DNA of 64,000 nucleotides from Sugiyamaella lignohabitans (Eukaryota > Ascomycota > Dipodascomycetes > Dipodascales > Trichomonascaceae). Each line of letters starts with the position of its first letter. The first letter of the stretch is position 1. The stretch lies in assembly GCF_001640025.1 (NCBI RefSeq), contig NC_031672.1:1736001-1800000 (forward strand). Direction: 5' to 3'. The translations under genes and the position numbers were made by a program. A model generated the notes under the pieces. That model did no database searches. It was not told the DNA's origin and saw only the letters and a list, made by a program, of their open reading frames with translations. Of the stretch, positions 32,700-44,769 are shown in pieces.

Positions 32700-33119
32700 C
32701 TCAATTGACCTAATTTAGCGAGTTTTGGTCTAGTCTGATTATATCAGTCGAGTGTTGGTCTACTCTGATTATATCAATCAAGTGTTTATATGTGATTTAG
32801 ACATTTCACCCCGCCCGGTCGAATCTCGGTCCACTATAAAGAGACTAGCCGGATAAGTGGGGCAATCTGCCGAGACGCAGGGTCGGCTATCATGCATAAT
32901 CGCTGCTATCGGACGCGATAACTGGTGGAGATAGAGGTGAGTTCAACTATCAGTTTATTCTTGTTACTACTCAATAACAAATGTGTAAACTCAGCAAGTC
33001 ATTAATCGTTTGAGGCTAGAGCCTATGGTGCAGCCTGTCTCATTTCGATAGTGTCAACTCAACTTTACATACAGACTCTTTTGTCTAAATGACCCCAAAA
33101 TTATTATGTTATCATATGA
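32700..33119. other. Short intergenic region with a 30-bp duplication
   Basis: Between two minus-strand genes. Two imperfect 30-bp units containing GGTCTAGTCTGATTATATCA start at 32720 and 32750. Nothing else recognisable. Confidence 0.6.
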
Positions 33120-34562
33120 TTATCTCTGCAGAAACAATTCGTAGGTTCCGAGAGACTCGATTCCTCGTGATCTTATTTTATCAGCTATGAGTCTCTTTTT
33201 AGTCGCTGGTAGTTCATGTTGAAGGTCATACAGAATGAACAAATTGAACAAGACAGCAGGGTCGACATTAGCAGTGGTCACTGTTTGTTCTAAAAGTTCA
33301 ATTGCTTTGACTAAATTGCCTTGATGAAGCTCGGAGATAGCCAAGTTATTGAGAGCTTGAGTCTTGGCATCATCTCCAGCTGATGGCTTACTCTGTTGTT
33401 CACTCTCGTTGTTTTCTGTGGATAAATATTTTTCTAGTAAACTAGCAGATTCTGACATATCGCCATCAGCTAATGAGCATACTGCCAGTGACAACTCTTT
33501 AGACTGTTCTACAGGAGCTAATTGAAACCACTCTCGTGCAGATATCGTGTCACCAATCATAAGGTACACAAACGCCAGAGCAATAGCTACTCGATGGCTG
33601 AAAGAAATATTAGCTTCACCCCCTGAACTCTTCAATGTGCTGTAAAAAGCCTTTAAATGATCAATCGCTGTTGCATTATCCTTCATTCCCACCAGTGTAG
33701 CTGCTACATATAACCCCAACTCTCTCAGTCGAGCCTCCCAAACCTCAACCGATTGGAACACAGTTCCCTCTGTCGTCTCTGGTTCACGATTCCTGGCTCT
33801 ATGTGCTTCAATTCTCGCTTCTCTGGCCAATCCATAATACCTTGTCAGTCCATTCTGAGTATCTCCTCCAGCCCAAATTGGTACTAGAAACAACCTAAAG
33901 TCCCATGGAACCACACTTGTGCCGTCCTCCAGTCTGTATTTATCTCCCGAAACATCGCCCAACGTCTTCGCTTCCACTCTAGCAATTCTACCCTGTCTTG
34001 CTGCAATCAAGCTCCTCATTCTTATAGCCCATAGTCTAAATATACTCTCATAATCACTCTTATCCTGAGTTGCGACCAGAATCTCCGCAGCCTTCCTAGC
34101 AGCCTGAACATAGTGCTTCTTCTCCAACAATTCACCGGGATCATACTTCGCGAGACTCGCGGAATCAACCGAAAACTCCACAGGAGTCTCCTACCAACTG
34201 TTAGTTACCAACTTCAACCCGGGTTGGGAACCTGCCTCCGGCGGCTGGGGCTCTGCCCCAGACCCCGTAGCTCCTCTCGCTTCGCTCGAGTCGTTCCTCC
34301 ACGGTCCCAGCCAACTCCTGAGAAGTAGGAGCAACGAGGTCTCGGGTGTAGACCCAGTCGTCGGAGGCAAAGACCACATAAAACCTACCTGATCCGGCAC
34401 CGGCTGGAAACACGCCGGGTCCGTCAATGAACTGAGGTCCAGTCCGCCGTCTTCTCTGTCAATTGTTAGAACCTCCAGTCGAATCAAGCCGTCAAGGGTC
34501 GACAAACTGGAAAACACACTTACAAACTCATTGTAATGGGGGGATATTGCTGAATCAAAAGT
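33120..34562 (-). CDS. TRAPPC12: TRAPPC12-like TPR protein, 5' end unresolved
   Basis: Complement(join(33120..34190, 34389..34562)) plus at least one unidentified upstream exon. The last exon encodes 356 residues with a domain resembling TRAPPC12 (GTSVVPWDFRLFLVPIWAGG, VWEARLRELGLYVAATLVGM) and TPR-like helices to the C-terminus. TRAPPC12 is a TRAPPIII subunit in animals and filamentous fungi acting in membrane traffic and is absent from S. cerevisiae. The exon 34389-34562 reads FSSLSTLDGLIRLEVLTIDR and on to FQPVPDQ, then joins in phase 0. It has no ATG but starts just after an acceptor-like TTTTAG. The identity rests on sequence resemblance from memory and is moderately sure. Confidence 0.6.
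34191..34388 (-). other. TRAPPC12: TRAPPC12-like intron with an inverted element pair
   Basis: 198 nt; donor GTAGGT, branch AACTAAC, acceptor TTGGTAG. The element head begins 19 nt after the donor. One half (34314-34369) is heavily mutated, the other (34233-34293) intact. Confidence 0.85.
34233..34369. repeat. Tail-to-tail pair of double-hairpin elements, one half degenerate
   Basis: Plus half 34233-34293 is type A with loop TCT. Minus half 34314-34369 is a decayed type-B copy: the first stem reads CTGGGTC/GACCCGA-like and the tail stem has mismatches. It gives a view of element decay. Confidence 0.85.
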
Positions 34563-35011
34563 CTAAAAGTTGCAATGCATCTACGTTTGTTGATAGTAAT
34601 TAGTTTATGTGTAGATTACGCTGCAATGGAGTGCATATGTCCTTTTAACGTGTGGAGTTCGCAGGTGTGGACTTTAGTGCAAGTAACAGGAAACATTAAA
34701 GTAATTTGAGTACAAATTCGTAATAGGTAGCTTAATGAGTTAGAGAAAGTTACCAGAATAAACGGATAGCGAGGAAAAGAAAAGAGAACGAGTTAGGTTG
34801 TAATTGGGATAACAGCCGCTTCTACAGCTTCATCCTGAGACGGTTTAATTGCTCTTCGGTAGGATCCTGAGAGCTCTCTCTTACAGTTGGAAAATAATGC
34901 GCCCTGAAGTGAAGTTAAGGGGCATCGCGTGTGACGTGTGACGTGCAAATATTAATTATTAAGTAATTTATTATAAAATAAATCATTATTCATTAGTCAT
35001 AAATGTTTTTA
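34563..35011. other. Intergenic region between BNI1 and the TRAPPC12-like gene
   Basis: Contains an unexplained minus-strand open segment 34793-34903 behind an acceptor-like TTCACTTCAG. It should also contain the missing first exon of the TRAPPC12-like gene, which I could not identify. Confidence 0.45.
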
Positions 35012-38000
35012 TCATTCCGAGTCGATGTCGATGACTGGTGTGGACTCGTCTGGGGGTATTTTGCGTTCCTCGATGACCTCGATATCCAACGAGCCGCTGG
35101 TGTGGTCTTCTGGGAGGTTGAGTGTAGTGTCTGCAGACTCAGTAGCAGCTGCTGCTTCCGATTCGCGTTCCTCAGGATCGATTTTATCGTGGACAGCATC
35201 GTTGTCACCGGTATTTCCAGCAGTGCCATCATGAACATCAGTACTGCTGTCATTATTATTCTCACCATTGATATCAGACTCAGGTTTCTCGCCGGGTGAT
35301 GTAACTTTGTCTTCAGAATGTGAGTTTTCGCCAGATGCTGCTTCAACGGGTGATGGCTGCGGACTCGAACTGCCAGTGCTTGTGATTGACGAAATAGATC
35401 GGAAGGTGTGATCTGTACGATTGTGTAAATGTTGGGCTTTTCTTGCTCTTCGTTCTGCCAGTCTGCTAGAAGCAGAACTGGAACCAAGGCTTCCAGAGCT
35501 TCTTGCACCATATTCAGTGTTGCCACTTCGAAGTTCAAGTAGTAGTTTTCGAGCTCTACCACCAACATCGTCGACATCATCAGTGCCACTGTTACTTTCA
35601 CGGTCTGTGCTTGTTGAAGAAGGAATAGCAGACTCCGATTGTGTCGTATCAGACCGTTCTAGTTCCACTTCATCATCCACAATTGTTGGAAGTGGTCGTG
35701 CAGATGATCTAGTAGGTGTAGTTGGAACTTGTTCATCAATATCTTCCAAACCTCGTGAAGGGGATGATGATGTTTCACTGGATACAGATGTTTGTGGTTT
35801 GTTTTCAGGAGAACCATGTTCATTGCCAGCTAAGGATGATGATTCATGTCCGTTATGAGACGAATCTTCTGGTCCATTGGATGAACCGTCATCATCTTCT
35901 CTTTGAGCTACTAATAAGCCACGAGCACTCTGGTTTTTACGTGCATATGCTCTTCTCCGAGCAGTACGACCATTGCCAGTGGGTCCGGCAGCTTTCAACT
36001 TTTCCAACAATGAATCCATAACAGAGTTGGCTGATGTAGGAGACGAGCCATGGCCCAAACTGCCTGCTTCCAGTTGAGCAGCTTTCTTGGGCGCTTCTTG
36101 AAGTTTCTTTCTGGCTTCATAAGCTCTGTCTTCTTGCTCACGAACAATGTTCTCCTGTTTAGCCTTTTGGTATTCATTGACAAACGATGCGAATTTGCCA
36201 AAAAATGATCCCACTGCACCGGTATCATTAGGATCTTCACCGAAATATCTCATGAGCTTGTCAAATTCAGACATTGTTGTCTTCAACTGGTCTCCTAAAA
36301 ACTCTCGTTTCTTTCTTGCTTCTGGCAAAACAGCAAGGACCGTGCTCAAAATCTTATCTTGAGGATGGAACTTGGTAGGATCGCTTAGATTACCAATATC
36401 AATCGATGTCTGGACGTTTTTAATCATTTGCATAAACTCTCGACAATCGGATTTCACTTGTTCAATCGACAGCTTGGCTAAAGCAGTGGCATCTTTAAGT
36501 TCATCAACAAAACCTTCCAAGTCTGGAAACGAGGTACGAACAATCTTTTCCACATAATGCAAAAATGTCATGGAATTCTTGTCGTCTTTGGTAAATGCTA
36601 ATCTCTGTAAAGTCCCCAGTTTGAAACCACTGGCTTGTTTGCTATGGTCATTCATGTAATTACCAACTGCCAAAATGATTTCCAGTAAATCTTTTAGTCG
36701 GTTAGACTTACGAACAGCATCACTTGCTGAATCAATCAGTCTCAGCTTAACAACCAGATCATTGTACTCTTTTTCGTAGGTAGAGACAACAAGAAGTGCT
36801 CGGATTCTAGATTTCCAATAATGCTGAAGGTTATAACATAGGGCCAAGTAAATCTGATCATTGCGCTCTAAATCATTAGGATCCTTTTCTGGTTCTTTAT
36901 GACCGCCTTCATCGTCTGATCTTGTCCAATCGGTACTGTACGGTTGGAAGTTCTTGGCAAGGGTTATTGTCACTTCAACAAGTTCAGGTTTGGATAAGAA
37001 CTCTAGAACATTCGTATTTTGTACCACTTCCGGATCACATACCAGAATTTTATGGACCAATTCTTCCACGGACAGAGTTGAAAACATATGCAGATTGATA
37101 CCAAACTGTTGAGACAAGTCTCTTGCCAAGTATGAAATCTTTTCTTCCTTTTCTTTCTTTCTACCCATGACTTTCTTGATCTCCTTGGCAGCAAATATCT
37201 TTTCTACCTCGTCGAAAATACCGTTTTTATACAGAGCATCAGAAATGGTGCTTTCATTGGTGCTGGCCCAAACGGTGTGATCCACTTTATCAATCTTTTC
37301 CCAATGCATTTGTTTAAGACGTCTTTTAGGACGAATGGGTACGTTGAATTGTGGAGTTTGAGGCAGAACTGGGGTTGATGAGTCTGGTGTGGGTGTAGCG
37401 CTACCAGATGGCAGAGGAGGTGGTGTAGGAGATGCTGTATTAGAGAATCCAAATGGAGTGCCAGGTCCTGGTGGAGGCGGAGGTGGTGGTGTTCCAATAA
37501 AACCAGGTGGAGGAGGTGGAGGTGGAGGTACTGGAGATCCACTGAAGCCAGGAGGTGGGGGAGGAGGTGGGGGAGGTGCTGCTCCATTGAATCCAGGAGG
37601 TGGAGGGGGTGGAGGAGGTGGTGGTCCGCCATTGAAACCAGGTGGAGGTGGAGGTGGAGGGGGAGGTGGTCCTCCAGTAAACCCGCCAGATCCGTTTGGA
37701 GGAGGTGGCGGAGGAGGTGGGGGCGGTGGTGGTGGACCTCCTGTGAAACCAGCAGGTTGAGAAGTAGATTCCACTCCTGCTGGTGGAGGGGGTGGTGGAG
37801 GTGGAGGAGGTGGACCACCTACAAATCCCAAATCAGACGTATTCTTGCCAATACTGCTATCATCATTCATCGCCGACTCAGTAAGAGCAGCTGTAGAACC
37901 AATTACAGAACCCTCAGAAACCAAAGTAGCAGCTGAAGCGTGTTCAGAGCCATCAGACTTGATACTATCAATGCGATCAGGTTTGACTTCAGCTGTATCA

Positions 38001-41000
38001 GTGCTGATACTCTTGATTCTGGCATCGTTATCATCGTCTTCGTCATGTGCCTTTCGTACAGACACCTTTGAAGACAAGTCAGATAAGAAACCAGTAGGCG
38101 CCACAGGTCGAATCTCTTCTCCGTTGGGTTTTCCAACAACCACAAGTCGAGCTTTTTCAGTAACAGGTGTAAAATCAAAGCTATGTGGAGACGGATCAAT
38201 ATCACTGCTCTCGTGTTTGCTACTGGGTGAATCGCCAACATACTTCAGAACATCGTTGGATCGCAATTGTAAATCTTCCAATTGTTTCATACGAAGTCTT
38301 CGTTGTTCATGTAAATCTGCTAGGGTCGAGCCACCAATATTTTGTGTAAATTGGGCAAAATTCTTATCATTCACGCTAGGGTCTTCTTGGAAATCAAACT
38401 CCAACTCTCTGGCAGTCACCTGCAACGCTTCCATACGATCACGTAGTTCACGAAGTCTTGGACTGGGTTCAATTTCCCAAGCCTTTCCTTCTAATTTATA
38501 TTCAGTCTTTTTACGAGCAAGTTGTGCTTCCAACTTTCGTGCCAACTGGTCGCGATCAAGAATACCATGACCATGTTGTCCTTGTCCATTAGTCTGACCG
38601 CCATTAGCTGCTACACCAGGACTGTCAGTTACATTCTGATCAGTCTGGTTTCTACTCTGTTCCTTTAACATCAGGTACAACTCGCGAATTTCCAGCTCTT
38701 GGTTCTGTAAATCTACAACATGACTCTTTTTCAAATCATCCAGATCCTGTTGTAACCCTTCATTAATCCGTCGTTGCAACTTCAACATTTCAGCTTGTTC
38801 ATCCAGCTGCTGTTGCAACCTTCCTACAAGTCCATCAGCACCTAAATTAGCCAGTTGTTGTATTCTGTCTCTCTCAGCTTTAGCCTCTTCAGCTTCTTTC
38901 ATAGCCTCTTTTGCTTCAAGATATGCTCTTCTGGCTTGATCATCTGTCTGCATTCGACCGAGGATATGCTGGACCGAAAAATTCAGCATGTTTCTCAAAT
39001 CCACATCAGGAGAGATCCTATCCATAACCACATGTGACAGCAATCCATCCACCAATTGAAACATTCTGGCTCCTTCGTCAGTAGGGCTTTCTCGCACAAG
39101 CATGAAATGCTGCATTGCGCTGAGAAAGTACGCCTCGGCGTTTGTTCCCTTGACTCGAGACCAGATTTCTTTCGATATCTCTACTGGATCCTCCATATCC
39201 TTAACATCCTCTTCCCTCTCAATGCTCAATAAATCCTCATAATCCAGAGCAGACTGCTCGTCGTACTTGCGAATGAACTCGTCAATATTCTCATCGTGCA
39301 GTTCCTGTAGTTTTCTGGCGATTCTCGGTAACCCAGAAGCCTTTAATTGTGACCGGATATGAATTCGTACTCTTAAATCACTGGCTCCAGTGGCCAGTCC
39401 GTATACAAGCATTATAGTCGAGAGTCCATAATCCATGATCTGGCTCTCAATACCCATTCCTCCGCTGCGAAACTCCTCGCTTGCTCCTACCAACGAGCCC
39501 ATTTTGCCTCTTCCGTCTATAGTTTTCTCTACCACCTTCAACCACGTCTCGAACCGTCCAACATCGCCACGATGACCCTTCATCTGATCCAGCGCCGAAA
39601 TAACCGTATCATGGCCCGTAGAACCTTCATAGCTGTTAAAAAATATCAGCACATCCGTGACGAGTTTTCTAGTACTGAGTCGTGGCGAAATCAAACTATG
39701 AGCCAAAGTATTACAGAACCGGGTCGATCTGAGCGCTTCATTCGCACCATCCGCGAAGTTCACAAGCGCTTTCAAACATTTGATCAAATCAAACTCTCTA
39801 TCCAGTACATCCTCACTAAACGAGCCCGTATTCTGGTTGATACTGTACAACACCTGAGCCAGAGCCGCCTGGCCCTTTGCCGCGAGAAACTCCTGAACCC
39901 ATCCGATCTGCTCAGTTCGCAGTGACACCGTCAACGTCTCCAGCTCCTTGGCAGTGATCTCGTTCGAAATAATCCTCCTCACATACCACTCGGGCGTCCT
40001 AATCTCGGTCTTATTATGTATCAATTTCCTACCGCCCTTCCTCTTACTCATCTTCGCATTCGCCAGGCGGTCCTGCTCCAGCAACGTGCGCTGCTTCTCA
40101 ATGCCAAAAGTCATCATCTCCCTCCTCGCTGCCTCCGGCAGGCTCTTAAAATCACGTTTCTCCTGCTCCTGTTAGCTCACTTCTCCTGCGGGGGTCTGCC
40201 TCCGGCGGCTGGGGCTCCGCCCCAGACCCTGGTTGCTCCTCTCGCTGCGCTCGAGTCGTTCCGCGACGGTGCCACGGCCAATATCTCCTGCGAAGCAGGA
40301 GCAACCAGGGTCTGGGGCGGAGCCCCAGCCGCCGGAGGCACACGGGCCACTCCGAAAACGTACCATGAGTTCCATGAAGAGCCGGTGCACTTCGTCGTCG
40401 TCGAGGTGCTCGATATCGGTGGGGGTGCTGCTGCTGCCGATGGAGAACATGCTGGATTTGGTGGTGCGTGTCGAGCGGATGGACATGGTGTCGTCGTCGA
40501 TGGAGTAGACCGAACTGCGGGACACGTGTTTGGGCAGGTCGCGAAGTCCGCTGGGTGCTCGAGATCGTGCTGATGCCGCTGATGATGATGTTGGTGGAGG
40601 GTGAACATGCGATGGGGTCGTTGCGAGCGAGAATGACGAGTTGCTCGATAGAACGGGTGATAATTGGTAGATCGAGCTGCTGCTTGATTGTAGGTTGACT
40701 GTCGACGAATCGGATACATTGCCGTTGATATATGGGCTCGAACGAGGTGGAGCCATGCTGTGATGTTGTTGTGAGGGTCCAGTTGACGACGAACTGGTGA
40801 TGCTGGGAGCTATAGTCGAAGTTGTGCTGGCATGGCTGTGAATTCTATGTAACGGCAGAGGTGGAATGGGGCCACTGATGATTGTTGTAGGCACAAACGA
40901 AGCATTACTCGAGTCGCTGGCGCCGCTGGCGGACCGTCGCGAGTCGTTGTTCGACGGCAGGTACGTCACTGGGATAGGCGATTTCGATTTCGTGGTCAGC

Positions 41001-41287
41001 GAATCGTATGGAATCGACGAGATCACTGAACTGTTGGTAGTTGTAGGTTGTAAATGATGCATTCCACCTGGAGTCGCGGTACTCGAAGTGCCGGTGCTCG
41101 AAGTACTGCTATTACTCGAGCTACTGAGCTGTGACGGCCGATGTTCCTTATGATTACTACCCGACGACGAGCTCTTGGTCAAATATTTCAGCGACGCGGC
41201 CGCCATTTTACTGGCGGCCCCAACAGCCCCACCAGAGCCGCCATCTTCCGAGCCCAGCGACTGCTGTGAAGGCCGACGTCCGACCAT
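35012..41287 (-). CDS. BNI1: Formin (Bni1/SepA type)
   Basis: Complement(join(35012..40168, 40364..41287)), 2026 residues. Formins nucleate and elongate unbranched actin cables at sites of polarity and cytokinesis. Residues 1-300 are Ser-rich; the GTPase-binding/FH3 region begins near the exon junction (HRLFMELM joined to EQEKRDFKSLPEAARREM); coiled-coil stretches follow (about 690-860); FH1 has six or more polyproline tracts (about 1085-1230); FH2 follows (KQMHWEKIDKV, GNYMNDHSKQASGFKLGTLQ), then a DAD-like MDSLLEKLKAAG and an acidic Ser-rich tail. Both exons are whole codons long and splice in phase 0. The ATG at 41287 lies four bases inside the exon after a putative leader intron. It is probably activated by Rho GTPases, as in relatives. 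Confidence 0.93.
40169..40363 (-). other. BNI1: BNI1 coding intron with an inverted element pair
   Basis: 195 nt; donor GTACGT, branch/acceptor GCTAACAG. Splicing joins the conserved formin segment ELM|EQEKRDFKSLPEAARR. Two double-hairpin elements fill most of it; the first head starts 23 nt after the donor. Confidence 0.9.
40197..40340. repeat. Tail-to-tail pair of double-hairpin elements in BNI1 intron
   Basis: Plus half 40197-40258 (type A, loop TCC, 62 nt with linker ACCCTGGTTG); minus half 40285-40340 (type B, loop TCC). The spacer is 26 nt. Confidence 0.95.
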
Positions 41288-41290
41288 ATC

Positions 41291-41500
41291 CTGCTCCCGA
41301 TGTTAGTTGTGTGGTCCTGGGGGGTCGGCGTGTGCCTCCGGCGGCTGGGGCGCTGCCCCAGACCCCGTGGCTCCTGCTTCGCAGGAGATTTCTAGGGGGG
41401 GAGCCTCGACGCTCGACTCGAGCGAAGCGAGAGGAGCTACCAGGGTCTGGGGCGGAGCCCCAGCCGCCGGAGGCAGGCCCCCTCCCCCTGAGAAACTTAC
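41291..41500 (-). other. BNI1: Probable BNI1 5'UTR intron with an inverted element pair
   Basis: 210 nt; donor GTAAGT at 41500, branch AACTAAC, acceptor GGGAGCAG. The element head begins 25 nt after the donor. The upstream 51-nt exon has an in-frame TGA, so the intron is placed in the leader. Confidence 0.75.
41333..41475. repeat. Tail-to-tail pair of double-hairpin elements in BNI1 leader
   Basis: Plus half 41333-41387 (type B, loop GCT); minus half 41414-41475 (type A, loop TCC). Spacer GATTTCTAGGGGG and following bases closely match the pair at 43043-43183. Confidence 0.95.
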
Positions 41501-41551
41501 CACAAGTGCTGGTTCGGCAAGCGGGTCGTGTGTGTGTGTAGTGGTTCAGAA

Positions 41552-41621
41552 CTGAGAGTTGTTAGCACTGGAGAAATCAAAACCCGACACCAGAGAGAAA
41601 TGGTGGTGAAGAAATACGTAC
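41552..41621 (-). other. BNI1: Possible second BNI1 5'UTR intron
   Basis: 70 nt; donor GTACGT at 41621, branch TGCTAAC, acceptor ACTCTCAG. It lies 51 nt upstream of the element-bearing leader intron. No element inside. Confidence 0.55.
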
Positions 41622-42719
41622 TTTGAGTGTGGAGATGTCAGCGACGGGTGGTGGCCGTGGAGACTGGAAGTGGATTTGGTCTGATCCACAGACTGGTTTG
41701 GATGCGAGAAAAGAGGCCGTCGGGTGGAGTCCGAGGGTCAATTTCGCGAAATGGTTCGACCAGGAGGAACCGACTTTGGTTCGTGAGAACTGTTCTGCCA
41801 GACTGAGATGAATGGTCAGTAGTCCAGAGAGAGAGGCTGGCTGGCTGCTGGCTGGATGCTGGCTGGGAGAGTCGTCAGTTGTCACAGAGAAAACCAACCA
41901 GGTCCGTGTGGGATTCTCAATAAACACAAATAAAATTTAATCCTGCCGACAGCTCGGAATTGCCTGGAGAGTCTAAAAAAATATTAGGTTCAGGCTGTGT
42001 TACTGGCAGGCTGGCTGGTTAAACTCAGTCGATCGGTCGGCGGTCAGGGTGTGATTTGATTGATATGTGAGATGTGAATCGGTCGCTGGTTATTTACTGA
42101 ATGGAACGGTTGCAGCTGGTGCTTCTGCCGCTTGACTTGGACCTGGGGCTGGAGCTGAGGCTGACACGGGCTGGGATATGCTCCTGCCGCTGCTGGCTGC
42201 TACTGCCAATGGGTCTCCGTTGGGCTGGAGTTGGGACTTATTTTGGGACTCACTGAGTCCGTGCCGGGACTAAATCTGCTGTCTGGCGCGTCGGCGGCCC
42301 GTAGTCGGTCGCCAGCTGGCTTTCTCTGCTTGGGACTTTTTTCTGCTGCAGGCCCGAGGGACTGAGAGTTCGAATTCTGTCAGGGGGAGCTGTCAATCGG
42401 GCAGCTGTTGGACGCTGTTGGCTGGCGGGCTGGCTGGCTGGCTCGCCGATTGACTGGCTGGCTTGGCTGTCAGGACCCAAACGGCCGATTTGTGACGTGC
42501 GACGTGGATAAAAAACGTTGATGCTACACGCGATTGGCGATGACTTGAAGGCGGTCGAAGTCGGAAGATTGACAACTGATTTACCGACCTACTTCGATTT
42601 ACGCAGCTGGCTGTTCACGGTCAGTAGGACGTCGCAATTGACACCAATTTCTTGCCGTCAATTTGTGTCGATAGCCTGTTTCCACCGCTATCTGGTTAGG
42701 AATTTTGTAGCAAGATTTC

Positions 42720-42775
42720 AGTAACCAATTACCAGTATCCAGTAACCAGTTACCAATTACCAGTTACCAGATCAC
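42720..42775. repeat. Degenerate CAGTTACCA tandem repeat
   Basis: Six or so alternating units of CAGTAACCA, CAGTTACCA and AATTACCA. Confidence 0.7.
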
Positions 42776-43042
42776 TAGTTAGCAGATGAGCAGTTAGAAA
42801 ATTAGTTACGTAGTCTCAGAGTAGTAAATAATGGTCGTCGATGGGTCGTCAATGGGTCGTAGGGATAGCAGTCAACGAGAGAAATCAAGGGAGCAGCCAG
42901 TTGACCCCGAGGACGTCACTGAACCGCTTTTGATGGGGAATTGACTGACTTCACCTGGCAAGGGCATTGACTATCATGTGAACAGTTCGGGCCTCACATG
43001 TCATGCTGCTACGACCCACTGGTCCCACTGGGCGGGTGGGTG

Positions 43043-43183
43043 TGCCTCCGGCGGCTGGGGCGCTGCCCCAGACCCCGTGGCTCCTGCTTCGCAGGAGATT
43101 GCTAGGGGGAACCCCAGCGCTCGACTCGAGCGGAGCGAGAGGAGCAGCCAGGGTCTGGGGCGGAGCCCCAGCCGCCGGAGGCA
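43043..43183. repeat. Tail-to-tail pair of double-hairpin elements
   Basis: Plus half 43043-43097 (type B, loop GCT); minus half 43122-43183 (type A, loop TCC). Complementarity extends a few bases beyond both heads. The spacer is nearly the same as in the BNI1 leader intron. Confidence 0.95.
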
Positions 43184-44192
43184 CACCCCGCCAGGGGTCG
43201 ATCCCGGTTACAGCAATGCAGATCTTTTCATTTACCCCAGTGAAAACGGCCTTCCCGGAATCCTGTGCTCTTGAAAAGGAGCTCATTAAAAACTTAGAAC
43301 TGCTCTGATTATTTAAATGGCTTAGTATTGACAGTTGGGGTATGTCAGTGGCCGTTAGAGGGACTTGAAAACGATCGAACCCCGTTAGAAGAATGTGATG
43401 GGAACCGGCCATCGCGATCGAGTCGACCATTTAGAGTTCAGCCATCCGGCAGGGTGTATCAGGATGCCACCCACACCGAGATTACAAGTGATATTTTTAA
43501 GTTAGGTTCGACACAGTGGACACGAAGGTGTCTCAGTCGTGGCCGCGTTGTTTCGTTTCTAGACCGCAGCATCGCCCGGTCCTATGGGTGGTCCAGACGT
43601 GTCAGAGGTCTGGTCTGGAACCTGGTCACTGCTCTCAAGACTCAGGCGCGTCCTGTCAAGGCAGTTCTGTGAATATAGCATCCGGTATGCTGCTGAAACC
43701 GATTGTTATTTGCTGCTTGCAGCATTCGTTACCACTTGTTCCAGTTTCACAGTATTTCACAATAACTAATACCACCACCCATAACATCAACCAGTGTCTT
43801 CTCGTACTTTCTCTTTGGCTCTTTCTCCGTCTCTCACTTCTGTTTCCAAACCTGACACTCTCCAAACTCCCCTTCATACCCCATGAGCAAAATAAACACC
43901 ACCTGTCTTCATGGTGGACACACCACCACTGACAGCTCAAACATTACACGAATGCAGACAGCAGTTTCATGCAAATTGCAAATATGCTGTACCCATCCCG
44001 GTCCAATCCCACCCTCCTCCAAACAACACCGCAACCACCTCACAAGCCCCTATCGCACACAAAAAAACTGGTTTTTTTTCTTGATTCTTATTTTTTTTCA
44101 CAATCCCCCTGAGCACCATGGACCCTGCATATTACCCCTGAGTTCCAGTTTACTTCTTACCCAATTAGGAAAATGATCTTCACACCCCTGCG

Positions 44193-44253
44193 TGCCTCCG
44201 GCGGCTGGGGCTCCGCCCCAGACCCCGCTGCTCCTCTCGCTACGCTCGAGTCG
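44193..44253 (+). repeat. Double-hairpin element, tail type A
   Basis: Full copy; first loop TCC, tail loop TAC. Confidence 0.95.
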
Positions 44254-44769
44254 GGCTAAGGGATCACTCAGCTGCTACTGGAGTGATAGAGGATGAGCCG
44301 AGTGAGAAACTGGCTCTTGATTCTCCATTTATCCCCGCTATCTAGAACCTGACCGGTCATTTCTCCAGCTGGGGTTATATTCTATCCCAAGTTGCAATTC
44401 TTGGAATGCTAATTTTCTTGCATCTCTGAACTACTTTCTCTATCTGGTTTCCTCTTCCAAAGAAATAAAAACTCTAAGCTGACAGGGATGTGTGAACTCA
44501 CAAAAACCTAAGAAAGATAAGATAAACCATATACAGATTAACTCACATTAACTGGTAAACTATTTAAGTCAATGTTGGTCAGTTCCATCTCCGCGATACA
44601 TTATATTTATGTTCTATTATAAAAAATGAGGTAGTTCACCAACCGTATTCTGATCGTGAGAGGCGATTACTCCCAGCCAAGAGACTACATTTCTGCTGAT
44701 TACTGGTCATGGCAATTGTCTACGAAAACCCGATTCCAATAGAAACACGAGCTGGGACCCCCACGAGAA

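Larger units (their letters stand above)
41622..44769. other. Long region between BNI1 and the NAD kinase gene
   Basis: About 3.1 kb, probably including the BNI1 promoter. It has GGCT-rich tracts (41820-41870 and 42415-42470), a degenerate CAGTTACCA repeat (42720-42775), a foldback element pair (43043-43183), a single element (44193-44253) and otherwise no gene I can support. Open frames here are short or are extended by the elements. Confidence 0.55.

Noticed and set aside
34513..34530. GTAAGT...CCAG as an intron in the TRAPPC12-like exon
   Set aside because: Only 17 nt, too short to splice; the frame is open through it.
37389..37760. Plus-strand Gly-rich frame
   Set aside because: Complement of the polyproline FH1 region of the formin.
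41577..41927. Upstream coding exon of the formin
   Set aside because: Joining through the proposed GTACGT...CAG intron meets an in-frame TGA, and other phases do not match the MVGRRPS frame; treated as leader.
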